A DNA stretch of 64,000 nucleotides from Ichthyophthirius multifiliis (taxonomy: Eukaryota > Ciliophora > Oligohymenophorea > Hymenostomatida), in NCBI RefSeq assembly GCF_000220395.1, contig NW_004086441.1, positions 120,485 to 184,484 on the forward strand. The letters run 5' to 3'. The translations under genes were made by a program, and so were the position numbers. The notes under the pieces are model-generated. The model had not been told where the DNA came from and made no database searches. It saw only the letters and a list, made by a program, of their open reading frames with translations. Shown here in pieces: positions 1 through 12,456 of the stretch. Position 1 is the stretch's first letter. The number at the start of each line of letters is the position of its first letter.

Positions 1-1847
1 GGTTAAATTACCTCAACTTCGAATCCTTTTCCTTTTCTAACTATAACATTATATAAACTAATAGAAAAATCAGGATCATAAATATCAAATCCATAATGCT
101 CTTTTTACTATTCTCTATCTTTTAAATTAAAACAATGTAAATAATTATCTACAGTAATAACTAATAGACTTTCTATAAATTATCCTTTTTTTTATTCACG
201 GAATGCCCTAAAATCTTTTATTAAAAGTGCTCTATTATCAAAATTTTGTATGTTAAAATTTTCGAAAAAGGGAAATACTTCTTCTTATAAAATTTCCTAT
301 TATTCTCGTTATATACCTAGTTATTCTTTCAAAAATTATAAATGGTTTTATTCAAAAATGTCCTCTGGACATATTTTGATATTTTCATAATTTTCTTCTT
401 TTTAATTTTATTAAAAAAAAAATTGTTAATTTTTCCAAATATTTTCTTTATTTTTTTCTTCATTTTTTTCTTCTTTTTTTTCTTCTTTTTTTTCTTCTTT
501 TTTTTCTTCTTTTTTTTCTTCTTTTTTTTCTTCATTTTTATCTCCTTTTTTTTCTTTATTTTTTTCTTCTAAATTTTCTTCATTTTTTTCTTCTTTTTTT
601 TCTTCTTTTTTTTCTTCTTTTTTTTCTTCTTTTTTTTCTTCTTTTTTTTCTTCTTTTTTTTCTTCTTTTTTTTCTTCGTTTTTTTCTTCTAAATTTTCCT
701 TGTTTTTTTTTTAAAAAAAATAAATAAATTCTTCTTCTTCTCTTTTTAAAATTTCTTCAATTTCTTCCGTATTTTTCCTCTAATAAAATTCATAAAATTT
801 CTCTTTATATATTCTAATTCCTTTTTAAATACAAGAAAGTCTTCTTTATAAAATATCTTCGCTTTCTCTCCAAAAAAATACTATTTTTTTACCCAAATCC
901 CTTTATTTTTCCTTTTATTCTTCCGCATTTCTTAAAAAACTCAATTAAATTAAATATAAATCTTTTGGATCTTCTTAAATTCTTTTATATCCACTTTTTG
1001 GTGTACTCTAATTGAAAACTTAAGCCACTAATCCACTTTTTCTGGACGTAATAAAGTTTATACTGGCCAAATTTTTCTTCAAATTTCGTATTTCATCCAG
1101 AATTTTATCCAAAGCAATTTTAGTATCTTACAAATTCTACACTAAGAGCTCCTTTAAGATATTATTTTAGATAAAAAATGCAAATTTAGATACATTTATA
1201 GAATGTTAGAAAGAAATTTAGTCTAAAGTTTCAAAAGAAGTTACTAAATCTTAAAATAGATCATTTTTTTATTAGACTAGATTTATTTTAGGTACTAAAG
1301 TATTTGAATAAGCCAATTCTTATTGAAGTTTTCTTTAAAAATAATTTATTAAATTTTATAAAATTTATTCCGAAAAATTTAATTTTTTAAAAATTTCTGA
1401 AAAAATCCTTTCAATTAAAGAACGTTAAAAATTCAAAAAAACAGCCCGAAATTCGTCCCATTCTTTTAAATTTTGTAAGTTTTTCCTTTTTCTATCTATA
1501 GAAGTTTAATTTATCATTTCATATTCAGAAATGAGTCCATATTTTTATTCTTAAAATGTAAATTCTTATATTAAATTTTCTTTATTTTCCATATTTTATT
1601 TACTTGATTCTATGTTTTCCTATTTATTACTTACTTCCATATTTTCTATATTAAAATTTTAAATTGTTTATTCTTTTAAAGATTTTTAATATTCCAATGG
1701 TTCAAAATCTTTTATTGGACTTGGTTATTTTATTATATTTTAGTTTGAAATATATTATATTTATAGGTCTTCTTATGTATCGAAGGGGTTTTTGGATGTT
1801 ATTTAATGATTTTGTGTGATATCTTATAGGTTATCTATTATATTCAT
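1..1847 (-). CDS. F-BAR-like coiled-coil protein with EEKK tract and C-terminal PH-like domain (3'-truncated by window edge)
   Basis: One open frame on the minus strand when TAA/TAG are Gln. It starts at an ATG at 1847 (MNIIDNLQDITQ) and is still open at base 1. Order: a Gln/Asn-rich leader with an NPF tripeptide; a helical stretch resembling an FCH/F-BAR module (WDEF near residue 100, then FQRKLQQELAYSNTLVPK); a long coiled coil; a low-complexity tract of EEKK units; then a beta-rich segment (LLVITVDNYLHCFNL, DPDFSISLYNVIVRKGKGFE) with the spacing of a PH fold. F-BAR plus PH would suggest curvature sensing and phosphoinositide binding at the plasma or endocytic membrane; this rests on pattern only. 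The C-terminus lies outside the window. A sorting-nexin-like BAR protein is an alternative, but no PX motif was seen. Confidence 0.6.
445..695 (-). repeat. 12-bp tandem repeat (coding, Glu-Glu-Lys-Lys units)
   Basis: Roughly twenty near-perfect copies of GAAGAAAAAAAA (minus-strand sense), with a few diverged units around 530-580. In the frame of the surrounding gene it reads E-E-K-K, giving a highly charged helix. The unit is a multiple of three, so copy-number change keeps the frame. Confidence 0.85.
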
Positions 1848-2153
1848 ATTTTTTATTTTTTAGGAAAAAAAATAAAAAAAAGAAGTTTTTTAAGATTTTT
1901 TTTATATATATATAAATTAGATTATTTTTTATTATATACTTTTTGTGTGAGAATTTAAAAAAAAAATTTTTTTAACAAAAAAAAAAAAAAAATTATTGGA
2001 AAAATATGTTTTTTTTTTTTTTTTTATACTGATTTATTTAATTATAATATAATTTTTTTTTTTTGTAATAAAAGTTGCTTTTTAATTAAATTCAAATATT
2101 ATTTTTAAATTATATAATATAGAAGAATTGTTGTGATATTTTTTATTCATTTT

Positions 2154-2910
2154 TCATAGACTTTATTATAAGTTTTGTTAAATATTCTAATTATCAATTT
2201 AAATATTCTAATTATCAGTTTCAATAACTTAATGTTCACTTTAAATAACTTAATTTTCAATTTAAATAACTTAATTTTCACTTTAAATAAACTAATATTC
2301 TCTTTAAATAACCTAAATAACCTAATGTTCACTTTAAATAACTTAATTTTCACTTTAAATAACCTAATATTAACTTTAAATAAACTAATTTTCACTCTAA
2401 ATAGTCATATTTTCAATCTACATAGTCTAATTTTCGTTTTAAATAGCTTTATTTTCGCTTTAAATAGCTTTATTTTCACCTTAAATAGCCTATTTTTCAC
2501 TTTAAATAACTTAATTTTCACTTTAAATAACTTAATTTTCACTTTAAATAACCTAATTTTCACTTTAAATAACTTAATGTTCAATTTAAATAACCTAATT
2601 TTCACTATAAATAGCTTTATTTTCACTTTAAATAACTTAATGTTCACTCTAAATATTCAAATTTTCGCTTTAAATAGTCTAATTTTCGCTTTGAATATTC
2701 TAATATTAATTTTAATTTATTTTCTAACTTTCACTTTAATTTGTTTTCTAGCTTTCACTTTAAACGTAATCTTAAATTTACTAAATTTAATTAATAACGA
2801 CTTTTCTTTTATATAAAATTTAATAGAAAAATAAATATATATATATAAATACTTTCTCTATATTTCTTATTCATTGTTCTGAATATCTTTTCCAATATTA
2901 TATTTTTCAT
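2154..2910 (-). CDS. Gln-rich heptad-repeat protein, 234 aa, two exons
   Basis: Exons 2853-2910 and 2154-2800, joined across a 52-bp GT..AG intron (2801-2852) with closed phase; total 705 nt ending in TGA. The N-terminus begins MKNIILEKIFRTMNKKYRE. The rest is about 25 copies of a seven-residue unit close to Q-S-E-N-Q-V-I, with variants such as QSENKAI, QSENQTI and QIENMTI. This frame was chosen because Gln at unit positions 1 and 5 is kept while its codon alternates between TAA, TAG and CAA, which is synonymous only in the ciliate code. The overlapping F-K-V-K-I-K-L frame is broken by TGA. A long coiled coil or prion-like Gln-rich rod is likely; function unknown. Reading on the opposite strand cannot be fully excluded. 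Confidence 0.55.
2175..2760. repeat. 21-bp tandem satellite (coding)
   Basis: About 25 tandem copies of a 21-bp unit (plus-strand consensus AATAACTTAATTTTCACTTTA). One copy carries a 9-bp internal duplication near 2305-2330, and two 24-bp units lie at the upstream end (about 2712-2760). All length changes are multiples of three. Confidence 0.9.
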
Positions 2911-3011
2911 TTTTTACGATTTTTTATAATTCTTTTATATTTAAAGAGTTATAATATTAATTAGTGTCTATATAATAAAAATATAAGTTATTAATAAAAA
3001 AATAAGAAATA

Positions 3012-4224
3012 TCAACTTTTTTCTTAATTCTTTTCTAAGTAAAGTTCTTTTAATATTTTTACTAAAGCATTTCTTTAATCTTTTTTAATATTAAATAATT
3101 TCATAAAAGGAATATCTATATAATTATTTTAAAGAAACTCAGGTAAATCTATAATTTATTAATAAAACTTTAAAGTCTCTTATTCAGAGTTATCATTATA
3201 TTCAAAATTTTGATCTTTATTTTTTAAACATTTAAAAATTTGATTTTCAGGATCTATAGAATAAGCCAAATTTTTCAAATAATTAATAGGCCAATCACTA
3301 AATATTAATAAATATATATATATATATATATATATATTTTTTATATATTTATATATACGTATTTATATATATATTTTATTAATTTAATTTATTTACATTT
3401 ATGGATTTAGATATTAATAATGTATTTTTATAAATTAAAATATTTCATCTTTTTTTAAAAAAATATTATCAGGACAATTTATTATTTTAGATCTTAAAGG
3501 AACTTATTTTATTTTTATAATTTAAAACAAATATAGAGATATAATTATAATTACATTTTTAATATATTAAAGCTTATTTATAAAGCCAAATAATAGAAAT
3601 ATACCCAAAAGGAGGTAAATAATAATTGTTATCTTCAAGTTTCTTATATAATTCTATAGGACTTCCTATTTATAAAATAAGTTAGGAAATAGTTATTTTT
3701 TTTGATATTTATTAAATTTTATTTTCTTTTTAATTATTTATTTCTTGTCCTTATATTGTATATTTATTTTATTTCAAATCATATTTCTATATGATTTTTT
3801 ATTCTAATAAATTTAAATAGTTTTGATTTTTTTATATTTCTTATTATTATTTATTTTCTTATAATTATTATAATTTTTATTATTATAAAAATGTTGAATT
3901 TTATTAAATATTTTTATTTTCTTGTTCATTTTGTTCAGTTTTTATTTTTTTTTATAAATTTGGTTAGTATTCATTATTAGTTATTTAATTAGAATTTAAA
4001 GTATTATTTTTTATTATAAAGATTTTTCCTTTTTATTTTTTTTTTTAAAAAAATAAGTATTTTTAGAATATTAATTTTATATATTATTCTGTTTTTAATT
4101 CAGAAATATTATTTAATTAATTTACTTAATTTTGATTTAAAAATTCTAAAAATATACTTAAGTCTTTGATATTTTTTTCACATTATTTATTTATAATTTA
4201 TTATTGAAATCCTTTTTTATCCAT
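3012..4224 (-). CDS. Hypothetical protein, 353 aa, three exons
   Basis: Exons 3555-4224, 3397-3502 and 3012-3297, total 1062 nt (354 codons including TGA). Introns are 52 bp (3503-3554) and 99 bp (3298-3396), both GT..AG with consistent phase. The first half is Gln/Asn/Lys-rich and low-complexity (MDKKGFQQQIINKQ...). The second half is folded-looking: PPFGYISIIWLYKQALIYQK, then FPLRSKIINCPDNIFLKKDE, NPQIDWPINYLKNLAYSID and a helical C-terminus ending EKNQEKS. I do not recognise the family. Exact phase closure over three exons makes the gene itself secure. Confidence 0.75.
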
Positions 4225-4499
4225 TAATATTATGAGAAAGAAAAAATAAATTATTTGTTTATAAATTATATATATAAATTATTTATTTAAAAAATATATA
4301 TTTATTTGATATTAAAAGAAAATTAATAATAATATTATTTAAATTTAAAATAAAATTATTTATAATAATATTTAACTTTATAATAATAAATAATTTTATT
4401 TAAAAATAGAATATATAATTATATTAATTTTTGAATATATAATAATTTAACATTTTTTATTTTTTATAATTTAAAATTAATTATAATATGAATATTATA

Positions 4500-4546
<47 letters not shown>

Positions 4547-4555
4547 NANATANAN

Positions 4556-4587
<32 letters not shown>

Positions 4588-4659
4588 ATAATTAATTAAT
4601 TAATAANATATATATATATTATTATATATATATATATTATTTATTTATTAATTAATTAA

Positions 4660-4727
<68 letters not shown>

Positions 4728-6179
4728 ACATATATTATATATAAGTATTATTAGTAAAGAATATTTTATATATATATATATATATATATTATAATTAATT
4801 TTCATTAAATAATTTTAATTTCAGGATTAAGTATTTTATTATTATTTATATTTCTCTATTTTTATTAATTATTTTTATTATAATATATATTATGTTTAGT
4901 TTTTAAATGATTGTTTAAGCAAGATTTTTATTCATAATTTTTATAGCAATTTTAAAATGTACACTTTTTTTAAAAAAAAATAAAATAAAATAAATTATTA
5001 ATTTAAAAATATTTTTACTTAATGTATTTTTTTTTCATTTTAAAATTAATTTTTATGTTATTTTTTTTCAAAACTATTCTTTTTTTTTTCAATTAACATT
5101 TACTAATAATTTATAATTTATTATATATAAATAATATTAATATAATATATATTTTATAATTTAAACACAAACACAATAATATATTTTATTTTTTACTTCC
5201 AAATTATTCAATTGACTATTTAATTATTCTTTATCGTTTATTAATTAATTAATGACTAAAAAAATATTATTTTATTAAGTAAATATATAATTAATTATCA
5301 TATTTTGGTCAATATGACCTATATTTAATATCATAAGTTTTATAATTTTTTATTTTTTCTTACTTTAATTATTTTGAATATATAACTGGTTATTTTAATA
5401 AGGATATTATAAAATTTGTTATAAATATTCAGGTTATTAAAATATTTTTTAAAGTAAACTTAATGAATCCATTATTTTTATTTTTTACTTTGTATAATAG
5501 CTAATTATTAATATTTTTATTATTTTAATAATTTTTTTTGTTTTTAGTGTTTTAAATTGCTATATATATATAATTTTTTTATATATTAATTATATATTAT
5601 AAAAGTTTTTTTTAGAAATTTTATTGATAAAAATATAAATTAATCAACTTTTAAATTTCAATATAATAATAAAAATTCTTCTACTAAAATACCTTTGTAA
5701 TTAACAAAATTTTATTATATTAATTTTTTTAATAAAAATATTATATTTTTAAAAATAAATTTATTAAATTAATAAAAAAAGGATAATAATCATTTATTTT
5801 TATTTTAAAATAAAAAAATATGTTTTATTCTAAATATTATTTATTTTTAAAAAAAATTACTAAAAATTATTAATATTTTATTATATTTTTATTTATTATA
5901 ATTTAATATAATTACTATATTTATTTATATCATATTTTATATATAAAATAATAATAATTTAAAAATCTCTTTATTTATATTTTTTTCTTTATATATAATT
6001 TAAAATAATAAAGAGTTTATAATTTTAAAATTATATATATAATAAAAAAGATAAATAATAATAAAAATAAAATAATATAAAATAAAATATTTATAAAAAA
6101 TATAAAAATAAAAAAATATTTATTGATTTATATAAATATTAAAAAAAAAAAAAAAAATTAATAATAAAAATTAAAAAAA
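4225..6179. other. Intergenic A/T-only region
   Basis: No supportable gene seen. The stretch is almost pure A/T, with long (TA)n and (TTAA)n runs at about 4500-4725, and five unresolved bases (4547, 4549, 4553, 4555, 4607) inside the microsatellite. The membrane-protein gene on the minus strand may extend into the 5800-6180 part. Confidence 0.6.
4500..4725. repeat. (TA)n / TTAA microsatellite with ambiguous bases
   Basis: Long alternating TA interrupted by TTAA tetramers and containing Ns. The ambiguities probably reflect slippage or heterogeneity during sequencing. Confidence 0.9.
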
Positions 6180-6933
6180 TAAAAAACCAAATTCAAATGT
6201 AATAGCTTTTTCAACCCGAGAATCTACTTATCTAATATTATTTATAATACTTATAAATTATATAAAACCCTCTATAATCTAATATATAATAATAACTATT
6301 ATAAACTCTTCCTATATTATTACAATAACCATAAAATAATCATAAAGAAATTCAATAAAATCTTTAAAATACTTACACAAATGAATAAGAGAAACTAACA
6401 ATAGGTTAATTATTATATTTAATATAAAACAATAGTCAAAACAATGTAGACTAAAAATAGCAAAAAAATAAAAAAGCCATAATATTAATTCTTTAAAAGA
6501 AAAAAATATAAAAAAAACAACAAAAATATTATTCATATAAACTTTACAAAAAACTTATTAAAATAATTCAGAAGATATATAGAATTATACCATAAATAAA
6601 ATATCGAATTATACTAATAAGTTTAATAAGATTTTAAAAAATCAACATTTAATAATTATCTTTTGGTTCATTTAATGACTCATCCAATAATTTCTTAATA
6701 CTTTTAAATGTTTGTTGATGGACCGGCTTAAAAATGGGTAAAGGAATAAACTAGACTGAAAAAATAAGAATAATAATTAGAGCTTATTGAAATATGTCGA
6801 TAAAAACTATTCCACAAAATTAAAGTAAAGAAAGACTTTTTAGAAAATAATAAAAATTAATTAATTTATGATGAAAAAAATTAATAATAAAAATACAAAT
6901 AAAATAATTAAATAGAAGAATCAGATTGCTCAT
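6180..6933 (-). CDS. Multi-pass membrane protein, function unknown (C-terminal end unresolved)
   Basis: Exon 1 spans 6591-6933 (MSNLILLFNYFICIFIINFF...) and exon 2 starts at 6541, after a 49-bp GT..AG intron (6542-6590) with matching phase. The protein alternates very hydrophobic helices (LILLFNYFICIFIINFF; FVVFFIFFSFKELILWLFYF; CFILNIIINLLLVSLIHL) with one polar loop (residues about 70-95, PVHQQTFKSIKKLLDES) and a soluble stretch NNIRQVDSRVEKAITFEFG near 6200. At least five membrane segments are likely. Downstream of 6190 the frame stays open through A/T-rich DNA until about 5787, so the true end may involve another intron. No family recognised. Confidence 0.5.
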
Positions 6934-7081
6934 TTAATGAAAAAAAAAAAATTCTTTATAAAATACTTAAATAGGATTGGAATTTAAAAAAAAATGAAAA
7001 AAAAAAAAAAAAAAAAAATTAAAGATTCTTTATTTTATTATATATATAATTAATAATTTAATTATTTATTTATTATTATAA

Positions 7082-7112
<31 letters not shown>

Positions 7113-8908
7113 TTATTGTAAATTAAAAAAAAAATATATATATAAATAATTTGATAAAATTTTATATTGTTATATGTATTATAAAAAATATTAACCTTTT
7201 ATTATTTTGTTTTAAAAACTAAATATATATTAAAAATTTAATTATTAAAATTAAAATAATAAGAAAAATATATAATCTTTTTATATTTATATTTCTAAAA
7301 CAATAAAAATATATTTAAATATAAATATATATATATTTAATATTATATATTAAAATATAAAATTAAATATATATAATTTTTTTTTTATATTTAATAATAT
7401 AAAAATATTTTTTAAAAAATACTATATATTTTTTAAAATACTAAAAAAAAAAATTTAAATTTATTTTATATTTATTTATAATAATATTTTAAATATTATT
7501 AGTTTTTATTTAAAAAAATTTTTTTTGTCTTATATACTATCTATTATTAATTTAATATTATTTTATTTTCGTTATTAAAACTAAAATTATACATAAATCA
7601 AATTATTTTAAAAATATCCTTTTATAATTTATATATTTCTTATAATTTTTTTTTTTAAATTATCCTTATTATATTTATAGATCTTATATTTTAAATTTTT
7701 TAAACTTTGTAATAATTATTATATGTTTTTTATACATAAATATATTTATCTTTTTATATTAATTTATAAAGATATTTTTTATATATTTTTATATTTTTGT
7801 TATATTATAAGTATTTAATTAATTTTTTTTATATTAAAAGTTTTAGAAACATCAAATTTAAGAATTAAATTAAAAATTTTTAATAATAAATTCTATTTTT
7901 CTTAAGTTTTTAATTCTAATATCATTTAATTCATATTAAATTAGATAAAGATTTAATTTCTTTTATATTATCAATCAATATTTAAGATAATGTAAATAAT
8001 TAATCAAATTTAATTTATTTTATAGTATTCGAAAGGAAACAATCGTTAATATCATTTATTTTAAATTTAATTAATGAATTGATATATTATTATTTATCAT
8101 ACAAAATAATTATAAAAAATGCGATAAATAATTAAAAATTCTTTTAATTTTTTTTTAAATTAAATTTATATATATTTATATATATAAAATAAATATATAA
8201 TATATATATATTTTTATATATTTTTATGTATGTATAAAAATTATTACATAAAATATTTAAAAATTTAAAAAATTAAAAATAATATAAATATATCTAAATA
8301 TATATTTTAAAAAAAATTAATATTTTTTTTTATAAAAAACATTTTTGTATTAATTGTTATTTTATAAAAAAAAAAAAATATAATAATTTATTTATATATT
8401 TATAGTATTATTTAAATTAAAAAATAAATATATTATTAATTTTTTTTTAAAACAATAATTAATTCAAAAAAAATTATTATTATATAAAAATATAAATAAA
8501 ATATATAAATATTTATTTATATATTATTATATATATTTTTATAATACTAAATTTCCTTTTTATTTATGGTCTATTAAATACTCTTTTTATATGTATTTTT
8601 ATAGAAAATAATATAAATTAGTATAATAAATATATAAAATAAAAATGTTCCCTTTAATAAATTCAAACAATACTTAATAATTTTAATATTTATTAGATCC
8701 AAATTAATATTCATTTTATCCGATCTAAACTAATTACTCATATGATGCCCGTATATAAAGTCCATATATAAATTAATATGATTTTAATATTCATTTTTTG
8801 GAAAACAAAGACAAATATTTAGCAAAATGGAATTAATTTGGGATAAATTCATTAAGCCCATTTTAAAATACTTAAAAAATGGTTTTACCATAAATAAATT
8901 AAATAAGT
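6934..8908. other. Intergenic A/T-rich region
   Basis: Nothing supportable seen: poly-A (6990-7018), (TA)n near 7080 and short A/T-rich palindromes. Around 8660-8900 base composition becomes more mixed, as expected for the 5' flank of the small gene that follows. Confidence 0.5.
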
Positions 8909-9187
8909 ATGCCTATTTAAAATTGGGAAGAATTTAAGCATGATGCTTTTAAAATGATAAAATAAAAAAATGCATTCGCCTAAAGGGCAAATTATTAAAT
9001 AAAGCTTCTCGATATTATAAAAGAAAAAGGAGATGATTGGTTAAAAGAAAAGTATATAGAAAAAAAATAATAATATAAAAGCTAAAATAAAAATTAAATT
9101 AATCAAAGAATTAATATTGCAATTTAAGACTACAGAGATTTCCAAAATGATTACTATAATTTGCCAAAAAAAAGAAATATATAATGA
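8909..9187 (+). CDS. Small hypothetical protein, 92 aa
   Basis: ATG at 8909 to TGA at 9187, exactly 93 codons with no intron. The sequence is soluble and charged: it begins MPIQNWEEFKHDAFKMIKQK, continues through KEKGDDWLKEKYIEKKQQ and ends NLPKKRNIQ. It uses TAA/TAG as Gln throughout. Predicted all-helical and basic. I recognise no family. An alternative upstream ATG at about 8827 opens a different frame (MELIWDKFIK...) that meets TGA shortly after; it is less convincing. Confidence 0.6.
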
Positions 9188-9321
9188 ATTATTATTAATA
9201 TATTTTTTTTTTAATAAAAATTATTATTTGTAAATATCATATATATATATTAATTTTATTAATTAAAATAAAACATTAATTTATAAATTATAAATATATA
9301 TATATATATATTTACTTCTTT

Positions 9322-9749
9322 TCATTTAATTTCTTATATATTTTTTATTAATTTTTAAAATCCATAATTTATTGCAAATCCTGCTGTAATCATAATAGCT
9401 GATACATATATAGCATTCTTAATATTAAATATTTTACCTTTATTTGATTTTTAAAACTATTATCTATAATCTAAAAGTCTTCCAAAAATTAAAGGATGCA
9501 TACATGAACTTTTTTATTTTTTTATTTTTTTAAATAAAAAATATTACTCAATTGGTAAACTATATTTTTAATAAATAGTATTAAAATGATATTTTTATTC
9601 TAATTTTATAGCAACTTAAAAAATTTCATTGAAATTAATTTAAATTTTATTAAGATTATCACTTTAATAATATTAAAAAACAATACCAACCTAAAAAAAT
9701 AAAAAAATAAAAAATATAAATGATAAATGAATATAATTAAAAATATAAG

Positions 9750-9819
<70 letters not shown>

Positions 9820-10640
9820 TATATTTTATATATTTTGTTTATATTTATTTATACATTTTCCCCATAAGAATTTTCTAATTTTTTCATTAAATCCTTTTTA
9901 GTACAAAGAATTAAAGCTGCCGATAAATATGAAACTGAATATGGTTCAGATGATAATAAATAATCATAAATTCTTTAAATTTTTAAAATATCTTTAAATA
10001 CATGAGCAAACCAAGTAAGAATCCAACTAATAGCGAACATTGGTCCATTTATTTATTCTAGAATATTTCCTAACTAAGGATCTTCATTATTCACTAGTTC
10101 TTATATTATTTTTAATTAAATCATTGCACTGTTTTCTAAAGGATATACTAGAGGATCTCTAAAGAATGTATTTGCGGCTTTTTATGTTAATTAAAAACCC
10201 ATTTGAGTTCCAAACAAAATTAAAAATAAACTAGCCACATCATGATATCCTTAATAATAATTTAATTCTGGTTATTATTACATTAACCCTTCTAAAATTA
10301 TGAAAAGTTATTTTTATTTTTTTCTCCTTTTTATTTATTTTTTATTATGATTTTTTGTATTTATATTACAATTTATCATATGGCAAATCTTTATAATCAT
10401 CTAAATATGCAATAGATCTATTTACATCTTTTTATAATTATGAATGGTATTAACTTTTTTTTAATTTGAATCATCTATTTTTTTTTTTTTAATTTTATAA
10501 GTATTTATATTTAATTTATATAAACCCATTATTATTTAGCTTTTATTTTCAAATTAATCTTTTTTAATTCCTAATAGTAATTTCCAGGTTTTTTATCGTA
10601 TTTCTTTTGTGAAAAAACCATATGTTTTTCCAATTTGCAT
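9322..10640 (-). CDS. TBC1D20/Gyp8-type Rab GTPase-activating protein with C-terminal membrane anchor
   Basis: Five exons resolved: 10526-10640 (5' end probably further upstream, open to about 10830), 10370-10427, 9855-10326, 9548-9690 and 9322-9508. Introns are 98, 43, 164 and 39 bp and all phases close. TBC motifs appear in order: GFFTKEIRQKTWKLLLGI, DVNRSIAYLDDY, QPELNYYQGYHDVASLFLIL (the YYQGYHD block typical of TBC1D20), then ISWILTWFAHVFKDILKIQR with the diagnostic TWF.H, and YLSAALILC. The last exon carries one hydrophobic helix (AIYVSAIMITAGFAINYG) just before the end, like the ER tail anchor of TBC1D20. Known family role: Rab1/Rab2 GAP of the early secretory pathway. The Arg finger is plausibly in DVNRS; the Gln finger is in YYQGYHD. 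Confidence 0.85.
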
Positions 10641-11045
10641 TAATCGCTTATAATTTATACCCTTTTTTATTTTTTAGATATAAATATTTTTTTTTGTTTT
10701 ATTTTTTTGTTTTAGATTTAGTATTTATTTATTTTTAGAAAAAAACTTTTAACTTCTTATTAGTTCAAAATATCTTGAATTTCTTATTAAATTTTTTATT
10801 CTTGGAATTACATATAATATAATTATTTTTTTCCTTTTTTGTATTAATTTTTTATTATATTCTTATTTTTTTGTTATTTATAAAAATAATTAATTTTAAT
10901 TTAATCAAAAAAAATATAAATGACTTTTATAAATTTTACTATTTGAATTAGTGAAAATAAAAAAATTAAAAATAATAATAAATAATAATAAAATTATATT
11001 ATTATTGAAATTAAATAAATAAAAAAAAAGTATTTAAATAAAAAT

Positions 11046-12022
11046 TCACATATATTTAAGACTTTCTTAAATAGCTAATTATAACTACTCATCATCGTTT
11101 AAATTTTAATTATAATAATTATTATTTTAAAGGTAACCTTTCTATAATTAACTCGATTATCTTAAAGGAATTTACTATTTATTTCCAAGTTAATATTTAT
11201 TTTCAATTTTTTATTTATTTCCAACTATTTATTTATTTTCGATTTGTTATTTATTTCCTATTTATTATATATATTAATAATAGGATTAAAATCATATTAT
11301 TTTTTACTAAAAATCGGTTACTTTTATATATTACTTTATTATTATACATTTTTAATGAATATTTATTATTATTTATTTTCTTAATTTTTTTTACAATTAA
11401 ATATTTTTTTTTAATTTTCAGTATTTCTAATCTATTTATTTTTTTATAAATTTTAATTAATTTTCTACTAATCATTTTATTTATTTTAAACAATAATTTT
11501 AAATTTTTAATCTCCTTCTTTTTTATAAGTATATTTCTTAGTTTACATATTATCGTAATATTCTTTAGTAGGTAATTAATCATCTAAAGAATGCATTTTT
11601 TTCATATTTATTTATTCATTTAAGTTATTTCTTTTAATTTATTAGCATATTTCAACTACATGTTTATCGAAATCTCTCAAAATTACATATTTATTACAAT
11701 TTAAGCATTATTTAGTACGACTTCCGCAAGTTATTTCATGTTAAAAAATGTCTTTTAAGATTATATCTACATCACAATATTTACATTATATAGGTCTCAT
11801 TTCACATTATTTTTAATGATTTTAAGAAGTAATATTTTTTTTGCATTTTAAGCATTGAAATTCAATATGAAATTCGCTTTTGTGGGTTTCTATGTCTTTT
11901 TTATCTAAAAATTCTTCACAAAGTTCACATTTTATTATGTTTCGGATACAATAAGCGATATGGAGATCAATTATTTCAATTGAAAATTAACGATTGCAAT
12001 TTGAACATAATTATTCGGACAT
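11046..12022 (-). CDS. TRAF-type zinc finger protein (TRAFD1/XAF1-like) with C-terminal ubiquitin-interacting motif
   Basis: Starts at ATG 12022 (MSEQLCSNCNRQFS). The N-terminal ~150 residues hold at least five C..C..H..C units, including CELCEEFLDKKDIETHKSEF, CKYCDVDIILKDIFQHE and the hallmark CGSRTKQCLNCNKYVILRDF shared with TRAFD1 and XAF1. A long Gln/Asn/Lys-rich linker follows. The final 18 residues (DDEQLQLAIQESLKYM then TGA at 11046) match a ubiquitin-interacting motif (acidic patch, L..AI..SL). Zinc finger and UIM lie in different frames, so one intron must fall between about 11170 and 11400; a GTAATATA...AATAG intron of about 115 bp closes phase but is not certain. Expected role: ubiquitin-linked signalling or quality control. 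Confidence 0.75.
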
Positions 12023-12456
12023 TTTTTTTATTATATTATTTATAAAAAGAATAATAATTAGATTAAACTTGTTTTTTTTTATAAATTATTGTATTACGTT
12101 TAAATAATATATAAAAAAAAAGTAATTTGTAATTTGTAATTTTAATTAATTTTTTTATTAAATGATGTATATATATATATTTTTTAATATAAATATATTA
12201 AAATGTATAATATATATTAATATATATATATATATATATTATTTATTCTATTAAAAAAGCCTAATTTCATTTAATAAATATAAAGCCAAATATAAAAAAT
12301 CGAATTATATTTTTTATATTTTTCATCAAACAAATAAAAATAAAGCAATAAAATCTTCGTTTTACTAATACTATTTTTTATAAATTTTAAATACTTAATA
12401 ATTTGAATAAAAAATTTAATATCGTCCTAGCTAAAGAGCCTAGAATATTCAAAAAA
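12023..12456. other. Intergenic, with (TA)n at about 12166-12240
   Basis: No gene seen. This is the divergent gap between the zinc-finger gene on the minus strand and the small ORF on the plus strand, so it probably holds both promoters. Confidence 0.5.

Noticed and set aside
329-572. Lys-run and Phe-run open frames over the EEKK tract on both strands
   Set aside because: They are other frames of the EEKK-encoding 12-bp repeat; the gene frame continues through on the minus strand into a PH-like segment.
2175-2816. 213-codon plus-strand frame of T-L-N-N-L-I-F repeats
   Set aside because: Shadow of the 21-bp satellite. The minus-strand Gln frame shows synonymous TAA/TAG/CAA alternation and has an intron with closed phase.
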